Positions 26,208 to 34,238 of a stretch of DNA of 64,000 nucleotides are shown here, in pieces. Below the pieces are notes generated by a model, which ran no database searches, was not told the DNA's origin, and saw only the letters and a list, made by a program, of their open reading frames with translations. The DNA comes from Marinifilum_A sediminis (lineage in GTDB: Bacteria; Bacteroidota; Bacteroidia; Bacteroidales; Marinifilaceae): the NCBI GenBank assembly GCA_947496465.1, contig CANMCX010000001.1, positions 1,054,001-1,118,000 on the forward strand. Direction: 5' to 3'. How positions within the stretch are numbered: position 1 is the stretch's first letter; every line of letters starts with the position of its first letter. The position numbers were made by a program, and so were the translations under genes.

Positions 26208-26738
26208 ATGCCAGTAAAAATTAGACTAGCAAGACACGGTCGTAAAAGACGTGCATTCTACCACATCGTGGTAGCAGATAGCAGAGCACCACGTGATGGT
26301 AAGTACATTGAGCGTATTGGATCTTACAATCCAAACACCAATCCTGCTACAATTGACCTAAATTTTGACAAAGCCTTAACATGGCTTGGTAATGGTGCTC
26401 AGCCTACCGACACTGCAAGAGCTATTTTATCATACGAAGGTGTTATGATGAAAAAACACTTGTTAGATGGTGTTAAAAAAGGTGCTTTTGACGAAGCTGC
26501 TGCTGAAGAAAAATACCAAGCTTGGAAACAAGAAAAAGAGGCTAAAATCAACGCTAAGAAAGAAGGTCTTTCTCAAGCTGCGGCTGATGAAGCTAAAGCT
26601 CGTTTAGAAGCAGAAACTAAGATTAGCTCAGACAGAGCAGAAGCTATCGCTAAGAAAGCTGCTGACGCTGAAGCTGCTGCTAAAGCTGAAGAAGCTGGTG
26701 CTGCAAGCGAAGAAGGATCTGAAGAAACTGAAGCTTAA
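26208..26738 (+). CDS. rpsP: Ribosomal protein bS16 with long C-terminal tail
   Basis: A 30S-subunit protein needed for 16S rRNA folding. The first ~85 residues are the conserved bS16 core (MPVKIRLARHGRKRRAFYHI, then RIGSYNPNTNP). The remaining ~90 residues are an Ala/Glu/Lys-rich helical tail (KADEA-like repeats) not found in E. coli (82 aa) but usual in Bacteroidota, where the protein is about 180 aa. It heads the rpsP-rimM pair, with a Bacteroidota -7 element upstream. Codon use looks like a highly expressed gene, with repetitive GCT and GAA codons in the tail. Confidence 0.96.
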   Translation: MPVKIRLARHGRKRRAFYHIVVADSRAPRDGKYIERIGSYNPNTNPATIDLNFDKALTWLGNGAQPTDTARAILSYEGVMMKKHLLDGVKKGAFDEAAAEEKYQAWKQEKEAKINAKKEGLSQAAADEAKARLEAETKISSDRAEAIAKKAADAEAAAKAEEAGAASEEGSEETEA

Positions 26739-26748
26739 TTTAGATTGC

Positions 26749-27285
26749 ATGCTTAGAATAGAAGATTGTTACTTAGCCGGATCGTTTACAAAAACTCACG
26801 GAGTAAAAGGTGAATTGGTTGCTAAGAAAAATGGCGATCTTCTTGAAAGAAATAAATTGGAATCAATCCTGGTCGATATCGACGGAGGATTGGTTCCTTT
26901 TTTCATTCCTAAAAAAGGGATTACCTCCCGAAATCACTCCAGTGTAAAAATTTTATTGGAGGATATGGACACCGAAGCCAAAGCCAAACGATTTATTGGT
27001 TGCGACATTTACATTCCCACTAAGAGTGTTCCAGATTATATTGAAGAAGCAGAAGATCTTGATCCTAACGTTCTAATCGGTTTTACCTATGTAGATGAAG
27101 AGAAAGGTGAACTGGGAGAAATCGAAGATATTCAGGATTATGCCGGTAATATTATTCTTGTCATTTCAATTAAAAATGAAGAAGTACTGATCCCTTTTGC
27201 GGACGAAAACTTCATCGACCTTGATGAAGAAAATAAAACCATCACCATGGATACTCCTGATGGCTTACTTGATTTATACCTTTAA
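26749..27285 (+). CDS. rimM: Ribosome maturation factor RimM
   Basis: RimM binds bS19 and helps mature the 3' domain of the 16S rRNA. The start is taken at ATG 26749 (MLRIEDCYLAGSFTKTHGVKGEL), 10 bp after rpsP; the upstream in-frame ATG at 26698 lies within rpsP and adds a non-homologous extension. The N-terminal RimM barrel carries GSFTKTHGVKGEL, and the PRC-like C-terminal barrel contains GFTYVDEEKGELGEIEDI and the end ILIPFADENFIDLDEENKTI-like pattern (short quotation only). It is 178 aa, the normal size, and is translated from the rpsP operon. Confidence 0.93.
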   Translation: MLRIEDCYLAGSFTKTHGVKGELVAKKNGDLLERNKLESILVDIDGGLVPFFIPKKGITSRNHSSVKILLEDMDTEAKAKRFIGCDIYIPTKSVPDYIEEAEDLDPNVLIGFTYVDEEKGELGEIEDIQDYAGNIILVISIKNEEVLIPFADENFIDLDEENKTITMDTPDGLLDLYL

Positions 27286-27346
27286 TCGTTTTTAACACTT
27301 AAGGTTTAATGATTAAATCAGTTCACTAATAACTGTTTACTTTTCA

Positions 27347-27769
27347 TTACTCTCCCACTACTTCATTCTCAAATTCCCGAATTCTAATTTTTAAAGTCTC
27401 AGGCACAGGAATACTTTCGCCTAATTTCTGACTGTAACCAACCATTACCTGGCTTGTTTTGGTTTTAATTTCTCCACTTACTGTATCAACAATATTTTGG
27501 TATAGCCCAACACTTTTGGTTCCAATTCGATGGATTTTAGTATGCACTTCAATTTTATCGCTTAAGGTGATGGATGAGATATAATCGATTTCCAGATGTG
27601 CAACAATTAAGGCGGAATCATTCCAATCAATAACTTGTCCGTAAACTTGCTGGAAATAATCCATTCTTGCCAAATCCAGGTAACTCAATTGAACTCCATT
27701 ATTGGCGTGTCCCATTAAATCGATATCCCCAAATCGTATCTGTATCTTCTTTTTGTGATTGAATTCCAT
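27347..27769 (-). CDS. Acyl-CoA thioesterase, hotdog fold (4HBT/YbgC-like)
   Basis: A 140-aa hotdog-fold protein. IQIRFGDIDLMGHANNGVQL contains the YbgC/4HBT-type active-site Asp in GDIDLMGHANN. Helix and strand pattern (SYLDLARMDYFQQVYG, LSDKIEVHTKIHRIG) follows the family. Such enzymes hydrolyse acyl-CoA thioesters. The start at 27769 (MEFNHKKK) is preferred to 27799, because the extra residues would be an unlikely N-terminus. It is convergent with rimM; the 60-bp gap holds no clear stem. The exact acyl substrate cannot be read. Confidence 0.85.
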   Translation of the reverse strand: MEFNHKKKIQIRFGDIDLMGHANNGVQLSYLDLARMDYFQQVYGQVIDWNDSALIVAHLEIDYISSITLSDKIEVHTKIHRIGTKSVGLYQNIVDTVSGEIKTKTSQVMVGYSQKLGESIPVPETLKIRIREFENEVVGE

Positions 27770-27930
27770 TGCAAAAATTTTATGCGAATGTATGTACAAA
27801 TTTTGAGTTTCGAATTTGAAAAAACAATTTTATCAATAACTCATTAAAAAACTAACATAGAGGTGCAACTTTTGGAAGACTTATTCGTCCTTTTATAGTA
27901 CGTTGAATTTTAACCTAAAAACCTTTCAAT

Positions 27931-28650
27931 ATGAACACAAAACGATTAACGTCTATTATTGCAGTATTTGCTCTTGTATTGAGCAGTACTCTCGCTTTTG
28001 CTCAGGAAACTGAAGACCGAAAAGTAGATTCTTTTGAATCTATCAGCCTATCGATTGCAGCTAAAGTATATGTGAAACAAAATGACAAAACCTCAGTTGT
28101 AATTAAAGGATATACCGGTGATTTAGAGAAAATAATCACCGAAGTTGAAGGATCGACACTAAAGATTAAACGCAAAAAGAACAAGTCCTGGGGATGGAAA
28201 GATTCCTTTAAAAAAGTAGAAGTTTACATTTCTACACCAAATGTTGAAGATTTAAGAATTTCGGGTTCTGGAAATATTATTGCTAAAACTCCTATCAAAT
28301 CCGGTAGTGTTGATTATTCTATTAGTGGAAGTGGCAATATAATTATCGAAAAATTAATGGCTGAAAATGTGGAGTGCCATATTTCCGGGTCAGGTGATAT
28401 CCGACTTAAAGGTGAATGCAATAATGATTTAGATATTCACATTAGTGGTTCTGGTGATGTTGAAGCTGCTTATTTCGAAGCTAAAGACGTTAGCATTCGT
28501 GTTTCCGGATCAGGCGATTGCAAAGTATATGCTTCGGAAAGTATTGATGCTCGCGTAGCCGGTAGTGGTGACATTTATTACAGAGGAAAACCAGATCATG
28601 TAAATTCAAAATCTGCAGGATCGGGATCTATTAAATCGATTGGTGAATAA
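27931..28650 (+). CDS. GIN-domain (DUF2807) secreted/outer-membrane adhesin-like protein
   Basis: A 239-aa protein with a signal peptide (hydrophobic segment to about residue 24, AFAQE). The mature part is a right-handed parallel beta-helix-like DUF2807/GIN domain made of repeated I-S-G-S-G-N/D-I turns: at least six GSGN/GSGD motifs are readable from about residue 110 to the end. Such proteins are very common in Bacteroidota and are thought to be surface or periplasmic structural/adhesin-head proteins; the function is not settled. A terminator follows at 28664. Confidence 0.88.
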   Translation: MNTKRLTSIIAVFALVLSSTLAFAQETEDRKVDSFESISLSIAAKVYVKQNDKTSVVIKGYTGDLEKIITEVEGSTLKIKRKKNKSWGWKDSFKKVEVYISTPNVEDLRISGSGNIIAKTPIKSGSVDYSISGSGNIIIEKLMAENVECHISGSGDIRLKGECNNDLDIHISGSGDVEAAYFEAKDVSIRVSGSGDCKVYASESIDARVAGSGDIYYRGKPDHVNSKSAGSGSIKSIGE

Positions 28651-28663
28651 ATAATAACTTATA

Positions 28664-28710
28664 ATGTTACCGGAAGCAATATCCGCCTATTCCGGTAACA
28701 TCTTTCCTTT
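28664..28710 (+). terminator. Terminator after GIN-domain gene
   Basis: ATGTTACCGG (28664-28673) pairs perfectly with CCGGTAACAT (28692-28701), with an 18-base loop, followed by a pyrimidine-rich CTTTCCTTTTT tail. It lies 13 bp beyond the stop codon. Confidence 0.8.
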
Positions 28711-29141
28711 TTCGTAGCAATAACTCCTAACAAGAACTTCTAGCTTTCCACCTCACTATACACTCATGCTACTGCAGTAATCAATTCTTACTCTTCATGA
28801 TGGAAAATTCCTTTCCACTAAAAGAAGATTCCTTCTTGGATAGACAAGATTGCCAGTTTTATTATCAAGCTTTCCTTCCCGAATTAGAACCTTGCTTTTT
28901 TGAGTAAGAATGATTCAATAAAAACATGGATACGTCCTTCTTTGTACAAGAACATTCTCTCTTTCCAGAGGAAGGTTGTATATTAAATAAGGATAATTGT
29001 AATAAAAATAGGGAAGATCCCCTCTAAAACAGGCAAGATTCCCTTCGCATCAAGAATCAGTTCTATTTGAACAAGGACGTTTCCCTAAAAAAAAGCATAA
29101 ATCCCTCTCAGGATAGGAAAATTATGCGTTAAACAAGCTGA
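28711..29141. other. Gene-free 430-bp stretch with degenerate short motifs
   Basis: No convincing ORF is seen on either strand. The plus strand repeatedly shows a loose AAGATTCC(T/C)TC-type word followed by a purine run, for example near 28824, 28847, 29014, 29035 and 29075. Spacing is irregular (about 20-40 bp in the best-preserved part), and several copies are adjacent to inverted pyrimidine runs. It may be decayed repeat DNA or a lost gene. Confidence 0.35.
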
Positions 29142-29705
29142 TTACTTTCGAAGGATTTGAATTTCTCCTCCTACCCCAATTTTAATGATACTTGAAGCAC
29201 TCGCCTTCTCCATATCATCCTGACGGTATTCCACCACATAATCAACCAATTCTTTTAATTTTTCGTTAATTTCAAGAAAATTAGCTGGCGATGGATCTCC
29301 GCTTATATTAGCTGAAGTTGATACAATTGGTCTTTTAAATCTTTGGATCAGATTCTGAGTAAACTCTTCATTCGAGATACGAATGCCAATGGTTCCATCT
29401 GAATTAATCAAATTTGGCGCCAGATTCTTTGCTCCAGGATAAATCAGAGTCATTGGTTTGTCGTTGGCATCAATTAAATCCCAGGCAATTTCGGGAACCT
29501 CATCAACATAGGAATTTAATCGGTTCGGATTCTCCATTAAAACCAACATGGCTTTTGAATCTTCGCGGTTCTTTATTTCATACACTCTTTTAACAGCTTC
29601 GGCATTCGTTGCATCGCAACCAATTCCCCAAATGGTATCGGTTGGATAAAGGATAACACCTCCTGCTTTTAAAACCTCTAGTGCTTTGTTTATGTCGTTG
29701 TGCAT
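29142..29705 (-). CDS. tsaC: L-threonylcarbamoyladenylate synthase (Sua5/YciO/YrdC family)
   Basis: A YrdC/Sua5-family enzyme that makes threonylcarbamoyl-AMP from Thr, bicarbonate and ATP for the tRNA t6A37 modification. Readable: GGVILYPTDTIWGIGCDATN (substrate-binding), KNREDSKAMLVL, and RISNEEFTQNLIQRFKRPIVSTSANISGDPSP near the middle (shown here in parts only). With the start at 29705 (MHNDINKAL) it is 187 aa, the YrdC-only length without a Sua5 C-terminal domain. The nine extra residues from 29732 look unlikely. The YciO subfamily is the alternative. It lies on the minus strand downstream of dapD. Confidence 0.9.
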   Translation of the reverse strand: MHNDINKALEVLKAGGVILYPTDTIWGIGCDATNAEAVKRVYEIKNREDSKAMLVLMENPNRLNSYVDEVPEIAWDLIDANDKPMTLIYPGAKNLAPNLINSDGTIGIRISNEEFTQNLIQRFKRPIVSTSANISGDPSPANFLEINEKLKELVDYVVEYRQDDMEKASASSIIKIGVGGEIQILRK

Positions 29706-29841
29706 AGCTTTAATGAATGAGTGAATGTGCAAATGAGGATATTACCATTCATCTACACGATTCTATTTAACTCTCAATAAAAATCAATGAGTAATCAACA
29801 TTTTTTAATTACTCATTGTTAATTAATAGTTATAAATTGAT

Positions 29842-30660
29842 CTAAACAGCTACATTGTATTCGCGCAGTGCATCGTTCAATGAAGTTTTTAAGTCGGTTG
29901 ATGGTTTACGTTTACCAATAATTAACGCACAAGGAACTTGATACTCTCCTGCTGGAAATTTCTTGGCTCTAGTACCAGGAATCACAACTGAACGTGCTGG
30001 AACAAAACCTGAATATTCAACAGGTTCTTCACCTGTTACATCTATAATTTTTGTAGATCCTGTTAAGACAACATTTGCCCCCAAAACAACTTCTTTTTCC
30101 AAATGAACACCTTCCACAACAATACAACGAGAACCGATGAAACAATTGTCTTCGATAATTACCGGAGCTGCCTGAATTGGCTCTAAAACGCCACCAATAC
30201 CAACACCTCCACTCAAGTGAACATGTTTACCAATTTGCGCACAAGATCCAACTGTAGCCCAGGTATCAACCATGGTTCCCTGATCGACATAGGCTCCAAT
30301 ATTAACGTAAGATGGCATCATTACAACATCTTTAGCTATAAAAGCACCATAACGGGATACTGCATGAGGAACAACACGAACTCCTAACTCGGCATAGTTG
30401 GTTTTCAATGCTATTTTATCGTGGAATTCGAATGGACCCACCTCAATGGTTTCCATTTTACGAATCGGGAAATAAAGAATTACAGCCTTTTTTACCCACT
30501 CGTTCACTTGCCAGCCACCTTCTACAGGCTCTGCTGTTCTTAAAATTCCTTTATCAAGAAGTTCAATAACTTCTTCTATATTTTTCTGCACATCAGAAGA
30601 TGTCAATAATGATCTATCTTCCCATGCAGCTTCGATACTTTGCTTAAGATTCTCGTACAT
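29842..30660 (-). CDS. dapD: 2,3,4,5-tetrahydropyridine-2,6-dicarboxylate N-succinyltransferase
   Basis: DapD succinylates tetrahydrodipicolinate in the succinylase route to meso-diaminopimelate and lysine. The protein (272 aa) has the N-terminal helical domain and a left-handed beta-helix of hexapeptide repeats: VMMPSYVNIGAYVDQGTMVDTWATVGSCAQIG (about 120-150, described in part) and VHLSGGVGIGG. The C-terminal IGKRKPSTDLKTSLNDALRE is typical. Normal length and clean start at 30660. It is 110 bp upstream of tsaC on the same strand. Meso-DAP is needed for peptidoglycan, so this gene is expected in the core genome. Confidence 0.95.
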   Translation of the reverse strand: MYENLKQSIEAAWEDRSLLTSSDVQKNIEEVIELLDKGILRTAEPVEGGWQVNEWVKKAVILYFPIRKMETIEVGPFEFHDKIALKTNYAELGVRVVPHAVSRYGAFIAKDVVMMPSYVNIGAYVDQGTMVDTWATVGSCAQIGKHVHLSGGVGIGGVLEPIQAAPVIIEDNCFIGSRCIVVEGVHLEKEVVLGANVVLTGSTKIIDVTGEEPVEYSGFVPARSVVIPGTRAKKFPAGEYQVPCALIIGKRKPSTDLKTSLNDALREYNVAV

Positions 30661-30850
30661 AGTTGTATTCCTTATGGTATTTTGGTTAATGACAACAAAA
30701 CTAGTTAAAATGTAGGAAAGTCAAAAAGTAGAAAAGTCGAATAGTCAAAAAGTTGCAAGTATATTTCTTATTAATCATACGATACTAAAGAAATGGTTGC
30801 AACAATAATGAATCCGTATTACTTTTGAACAAACAATAAATCACCTCAAA

Positions 30851-31600
30851 ATGCAAAACTCAAGATTCCTTTCCAACATCAATATTCATGAGTCCTGGAA
30901 TTCTTTTCTTACTGATGAAGTAGTAGCATTGATTAAAAAAATTGAAGAAGCTATTGATATAAAAGCTTCAACTCCTAATATCGCATTAGTTCTTCGTTTT
31001 TTAGAAATGGATGTAGATAAAATTCCAGTTGTTATTTTAGGACAAGATCCTTATCCACAAGAAGGAGTTGCAACCGGGCGTTCATTTGAGGTTAATGGTT
31101 TAAATTCGTGGCACGATAAATTTAGAAATGTATCGTTGAAAAACATTTTACGAAGCATTTACAAAGCTCAAACTGGTGAAACTTTGAAATATTCAGAGAT
31201 CCAAGGGAGATTGAATGAAGGTGATCGATTGCCAATGGATAACGATTTTTCTATATTACCTCCCAATCAACTTTTTAAATATTGGTGGGAAAAAGAGAAT
31301 GTTCTGTTGCTAAATACTGCCTTAACTTGCGAAATTGGAAAGCCAAACTCACACACTAAACTATGGGCTCCATTCACACAGCGAGTGTTAAACTTTTTAG
31401 CAGATAACAACCCGAATGCAATTTGGTTTTTATGGGGCAATAATGCTCAGAAAATTGTTGAGAATATTAAGGTTAACCATAAAATAGAGACGGCTCACCC
31501 AATGATGTGCTACCAAAGAGAAAATGATATCCTATTTGGCAAAACAAATCCTTTCTTCGAAACAATGCAACTTGTTAATTGGCTAGGTATTCAACAATAA
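30851..31600 (+). CDS. Uracil-DNA glycosylase-like protein (divergent)
   Basis: A 249-aa protein of the uracil-DNA glycosylase superfamily, which removes uracil from DNA in base-excision repair. Motif A reads GQDPYP at residues 64-69, against GQDPYH in family-1 Ung; motif B contains H216 as HPMMCYQ, against HPSPLS. The body (LLNTALTCEIGKPNSHTKLWAPFT) keeps the Ung topology and WGNNAQKI near 200. A loop of about 35 residues after the first motif (EIQGRLNEGDRLPMDNDFS region) is longer than in E. coli Ung (229 aa). It is a divergent family member; true uracil specificity is not proven. It stands alone before the paralogue trio. Confidence 0.85.
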   Translation: MQNSRFLSNINIHESWNSFLTDEVVALIKKIEEAIDIKASTPNIALVLRFLEMDVDKIPVVILGQDPYPQEGVATGRSFEVNGLNSWHDKFRNVSLKNILRSIYKAQTGETLKYSEIQGRLNEGDRLPMDNDFSILPPNQLFKYWWEKENVLLLNTALTCEIGKPNSHTKLWAPFTQRVLNFLADNNPNAIWFLWGNNAQKIVENIKVNHKIETAHPMMCYQRENDILFGKTNPFFETMQLVNWLGIQQ

Positions 31601-31707
31601 TCGCTGTATCCGCTTAATTTCGGTTAAAGAGTGTTAAACAATGTAAAAATCTATCTGTTAGAGATATTGCCTTACTATCTTTAGGTTTCACTTGAAACAT
31701 AAACGAT

Positions 31708-32529
31708 TTGAAAGCAGCAATAATAACTCTCATACTACTTGTTACATTTCATTCTATTGGATTTTCACAAGATGAATCTGACAAGAGTTTTATCGTCTCC
31801 GGAAAAGTAATTAACCCTGAAACTTTAGAAGGGATTTCTTTTGCCAATATTAACCTGGATGATACCTATTGGGGAATTATTTGCGATAGTTTAGGCTATT
31901 TTAGATTGCGCATAAATCCGGAACAAAAATTAAAAATTTCAGCAATAGGTTACAAAGAACAAATTGTTGCCGTTGCCGAACCAAGTGCCGAAAATGAAGT
32001 ATTTCAGGAAATATTTTTGGAGAGAGAGACCTATATGCTTCGCGAGGTAGATGTATATTCTTTAGGTTCCTGGAATGATTTTAAAGAACAATTTACAAAA
32101 CAGGAAATTCCTCAGGAAAAGAATATTGCTGAATCCTTTGATTTTGGAAAATTAAATCTTGAACAAGCCAAAGCAAAAACACTTAACCATGGTGGTTTTG
32201 GTCTTAGTTTCGGAATGTTTGGATCAGGAAAAAAAAGAGCCAAAGGGAAATTACCAAATCCTTTAGATGATCTTCACGAACAACTCTTAGCCAATAAATA
32301 CAATAAACAAATTGTAGCTGAAATAACCCGTGAGTCTGGAGAAAGACTGGATTTGTTAATGAAATTCATTAATTCGCAAACCAATTTCACTTACCAAACT
32401 CGCGACATATATATTGTGAATCGAATAGAGCAACTGTATAATAAATTTCAGCAAGAAAACCCAAGCTGGGATTACGATTTTACCTATACCGATTCTTTAG
32501 GCAATATTCCGAATCACCTGAGACCTTAA
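31708..32529 (+). CDS. Secreted protein with carboxypeptidase-regulatory-like domain (paralogue 1 of 3)
   Basis: A 273-aa exported protein: signal peptide (hydrophobic stretch to about residue 20, cleaved near GFSQD), then a CarboxypepD_reg-like beta-sandwich at about 28-105 with ISFANINLDDTYWGIICDSLGYFRL and SAIGYKEQ. The C-terminal half is helical and charged, ending in a conserved block (KYNKQIVAEITRESGERLDL). The start is a TTG at 31708. It is the first of three tandem paralogues (31-bp, then overlapping junctions). The domain occurs at the N-terminus of TonB-dependent receptors, but no receptor or plug follows here. Function unknown; a periplasmic or outer-membrane role is likely. Confidence 0.8.
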   Translation: MKAAIITLILLVTFHSIGFSQDESDKSFIVSGKVINPETLEGISFANINLDDTYWGIICDSLGYFRLRINPEQKLKISAIGYKEQIVAVAEPSAENEVFQEIFLERETYMLREVDVYSLGSWNDFKEQFTKQEIPQEKNIAESFDFGKLNLEQAKAKTLNHGGFGLSFGMFGSGKKRAKGKLPNPLDDLHEQLLANKYNKQIVAEITRESGERLDLLMKFINSQTNFTYQTRDIYIVNRIEQLYNKFQQENPSWDYDFTYTDSLGNIPNHLRP

Positions 32530-32559
32530 ACCACACAACCCACTCTACCCAAAAACTAA

Positions 32560-33408
32560 ATGAACTTTGCCCAAAAACTTATATCTATATTCACATTATG
32601 TATTGTTACCACAAGCTCTTTTGCTAACAAACAAAAACAAGATTCAACATTTACCATTTCAGGACGAGTAATAAATATCAAAAACAACCAACCCATTTCC
32701 TTAGCTACTGTAACAATTCAAAGATCCAGAAGAGGAAATATCTGTGATAGCCTGGGAATATTTCACCTTCAGGTTCAACAATCGGATACATTAAACATTA
32801 GCGCTTTGGGCTACAAACCAAAAAAATGGGCAATATCAGATCATTACACTCCTGAACAGTCATTTTTTACATTAAAACTAGAAACGGTTTCTTACATGTT
32901 AGATGAAGTAGCAATTCTTAACTGGAGAAATTGGAGTGAATTTAAAGAAGAGTTTATAAAAGCAGAAGTTCCCGTGGAGGTCAATATGGGCAAAGCTTGT
33001 TTTCTCTCTGAGGAAGAATTAAAAGATATAAACGATAAATTAGAATCAGAGAAGGCTGGTAATATTATTGGAGGTTTAATATACTATGGAGCCAAGCTTT
33101 TTGAAAGAAAAAAAGAACCTGAAATCATCTATACAGATCATGAAAAGGAATTGCATCGGCAAATTTTAAATGAAAAATTCAACAATAATATAATTCAGGA
33201 ATTGACTCAGGAAAATGGTGATCGTTTAAATCAACTCTGCATTTTTATCAATAGCAAAACTAATTTTACTTTTAAAGATAGCGAGTTTAAAATTCAATCC
33301 AGGATATTGGAACTTTACAAAGAATTTAAATCAAATCCAGAAATATTAGAACAACAAAGTGTAAATTTAGAATCTGCTAAAACCTTAACCAATCACATAC
33401 GACCTTGA
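32560..33408 (+). CDS. Secreted protein with carboxypeptidase-regulatory-like domain (paralogue 2 of 3)
   Basis: A 282-aa paralogue of the gene before it. Signal peptide to about residue 22 (TTSSFANKQ), then the beta-sandwich domain with ISLATVTIQRSRRGNICDSLGIFHL and LNISALGYKPKKWA. A hydrophobic segment IIGGLIYYGAKL lies near residue 168; the C-terminal block EKFNNNIIQELTQENGDRLN matches paralogue 1. Its stop overlaps the third gene's TTG start (TTGA, 33405-33408), showing translational coupling. The trio is most easily explained by tandem duplication. No recognised partner; function unknown. Confidence 0.8.
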   Translation: MNFAQKLISIFTLCIVTTSSFANKQKQDSTFTISGRVINIKNNQPISLATVTIQRSRRGNICDSLGIFHLQVQQSDTLNISALGYKPKKWAISDHYTPEQSFFTLKLETVSYMLDEVAILNWRNWSEFKEEFIKAEVPVEVNMGKACFLSEEELKDINDKLESEKAGNIIGGLIYYGAKLFERKKEPEIIYTDHEKELHRQILNEKFNNNIIQELTQENGDRLNQLCIFINSKTNFTFKDSEFKIQSRILELYKEFKSNPEILEQQSVNLESAKTLTNHIRP

Positions 33409-34238
33409 AATTAACAATTAAAAAATATCGAAAAATTAGTGTATTTACCTCCTGCTTATTTTTGTTTTTCTTCTTTTGTTTCACTGCCAAATCACAAGAG
33501 AATAAAAATATTAGTATTTCAGGACAGGTTCTTCAAGCTAAGAATCTGGAAGTCATATCAAGAGCGACCATTAGTATTAAACGAACACGAATGGGAACTA
33601 TATGCGACAGTTTAGGTGTTTTTCATCTGCAAATTCAACAAGCAGATACATTGGTAATAAGTGCTCTTGGCTATCAAACTAAAGAATGGGCTGTTCCCTT
33701 CATTTTCAATCCTGAATTCCCCCCATTTTTTTCTATTAAAATGGAAGATATTTCCTATTTACTTGATGATGTAGATATATATGCTCTAGGAAGCTGGGAT
33801 GAATTTAAAGATGATTTTTTGAATGCTGAAGTGAAAGAAAAAAATCCAATTAATACAGACATAAAAAAACAACTGAAACCATACAACACAAGAAAACCCA
33901 ATCCTGTACCTGCTCAATATCGACCTAAAAATGAAAAATTAGGAGTCGTTCAAGCGATTTTTGCACCTACCGATTTCCTATTTGGAAAACTGAGTAAGTC
34001 CGAAAAAAATAAAAGAAAACTCTCAAAACGAATTAAAGAGGAAGGGAAAAACAATAAAATCAGCAAAAAATACAATGCCCAAATTGTAGCTGATGCTACA
34101 GGATTAGAAGGAGATGAATTGTTAGATTTTATGGGCTTTTGTGGTAAAAAGATTCATGTTACTGAAAATTCGACAGATTACGATGTAATGAAACAAATTC
34201 TTGATTTGTATAAAGAATACACTACAAAAGAGGAGTAA
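33405..34238 (+). CDS. Secreted protein with carboxypeptidase-regulatory-like domain (paralogue 3 of 3)
   Basis: The third paralogue, 277 aa, starting at a TTG that overlaps the previous stop. Signal peptide to about residue 30 (FFFFCFTAKSQE), then the beta-sandwich with ISRATISIKRTRMGTICDSLGVFHL and LVISALGYQTKEWA. The middle is Lys/Pro-rich (about 150-195). The C-terminal block KYNAQIVADATGLEGDEL is recognisably the same as in the other two but more diverged. It overlaps the convergent cardiolipin synthase gene by 17 bp. Paralogues 2 and 3 share more (ICDSLG-FHL and the -KW/EWA end) than either shares with paralogue 1. Confidence 0.8.
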   Translation: MKLTIKKYRKISVFTSCLFLFFFFCFTAKSQENKNISISGQVLQAKNLEVISRATISIKRTRMGTICDSLGVFHLQIQQADTLVISALGYQTKEWAVPFIFNPEFPPFFSIKMEDISYLLDDVDIYALGSWDEFKDDFLNAEVKEKNPINTDIKKQLKPYNTRKPNPVPAQYRPKNEKLGVVQAIFAPTDFLFGKLSKSEKNKRKLSKRIKEEGKNNKISKKYNAQIVADATGLEGDELLDFMGFCGKKIHVTENSTDYDVMKQILDLYKEYTTKEE

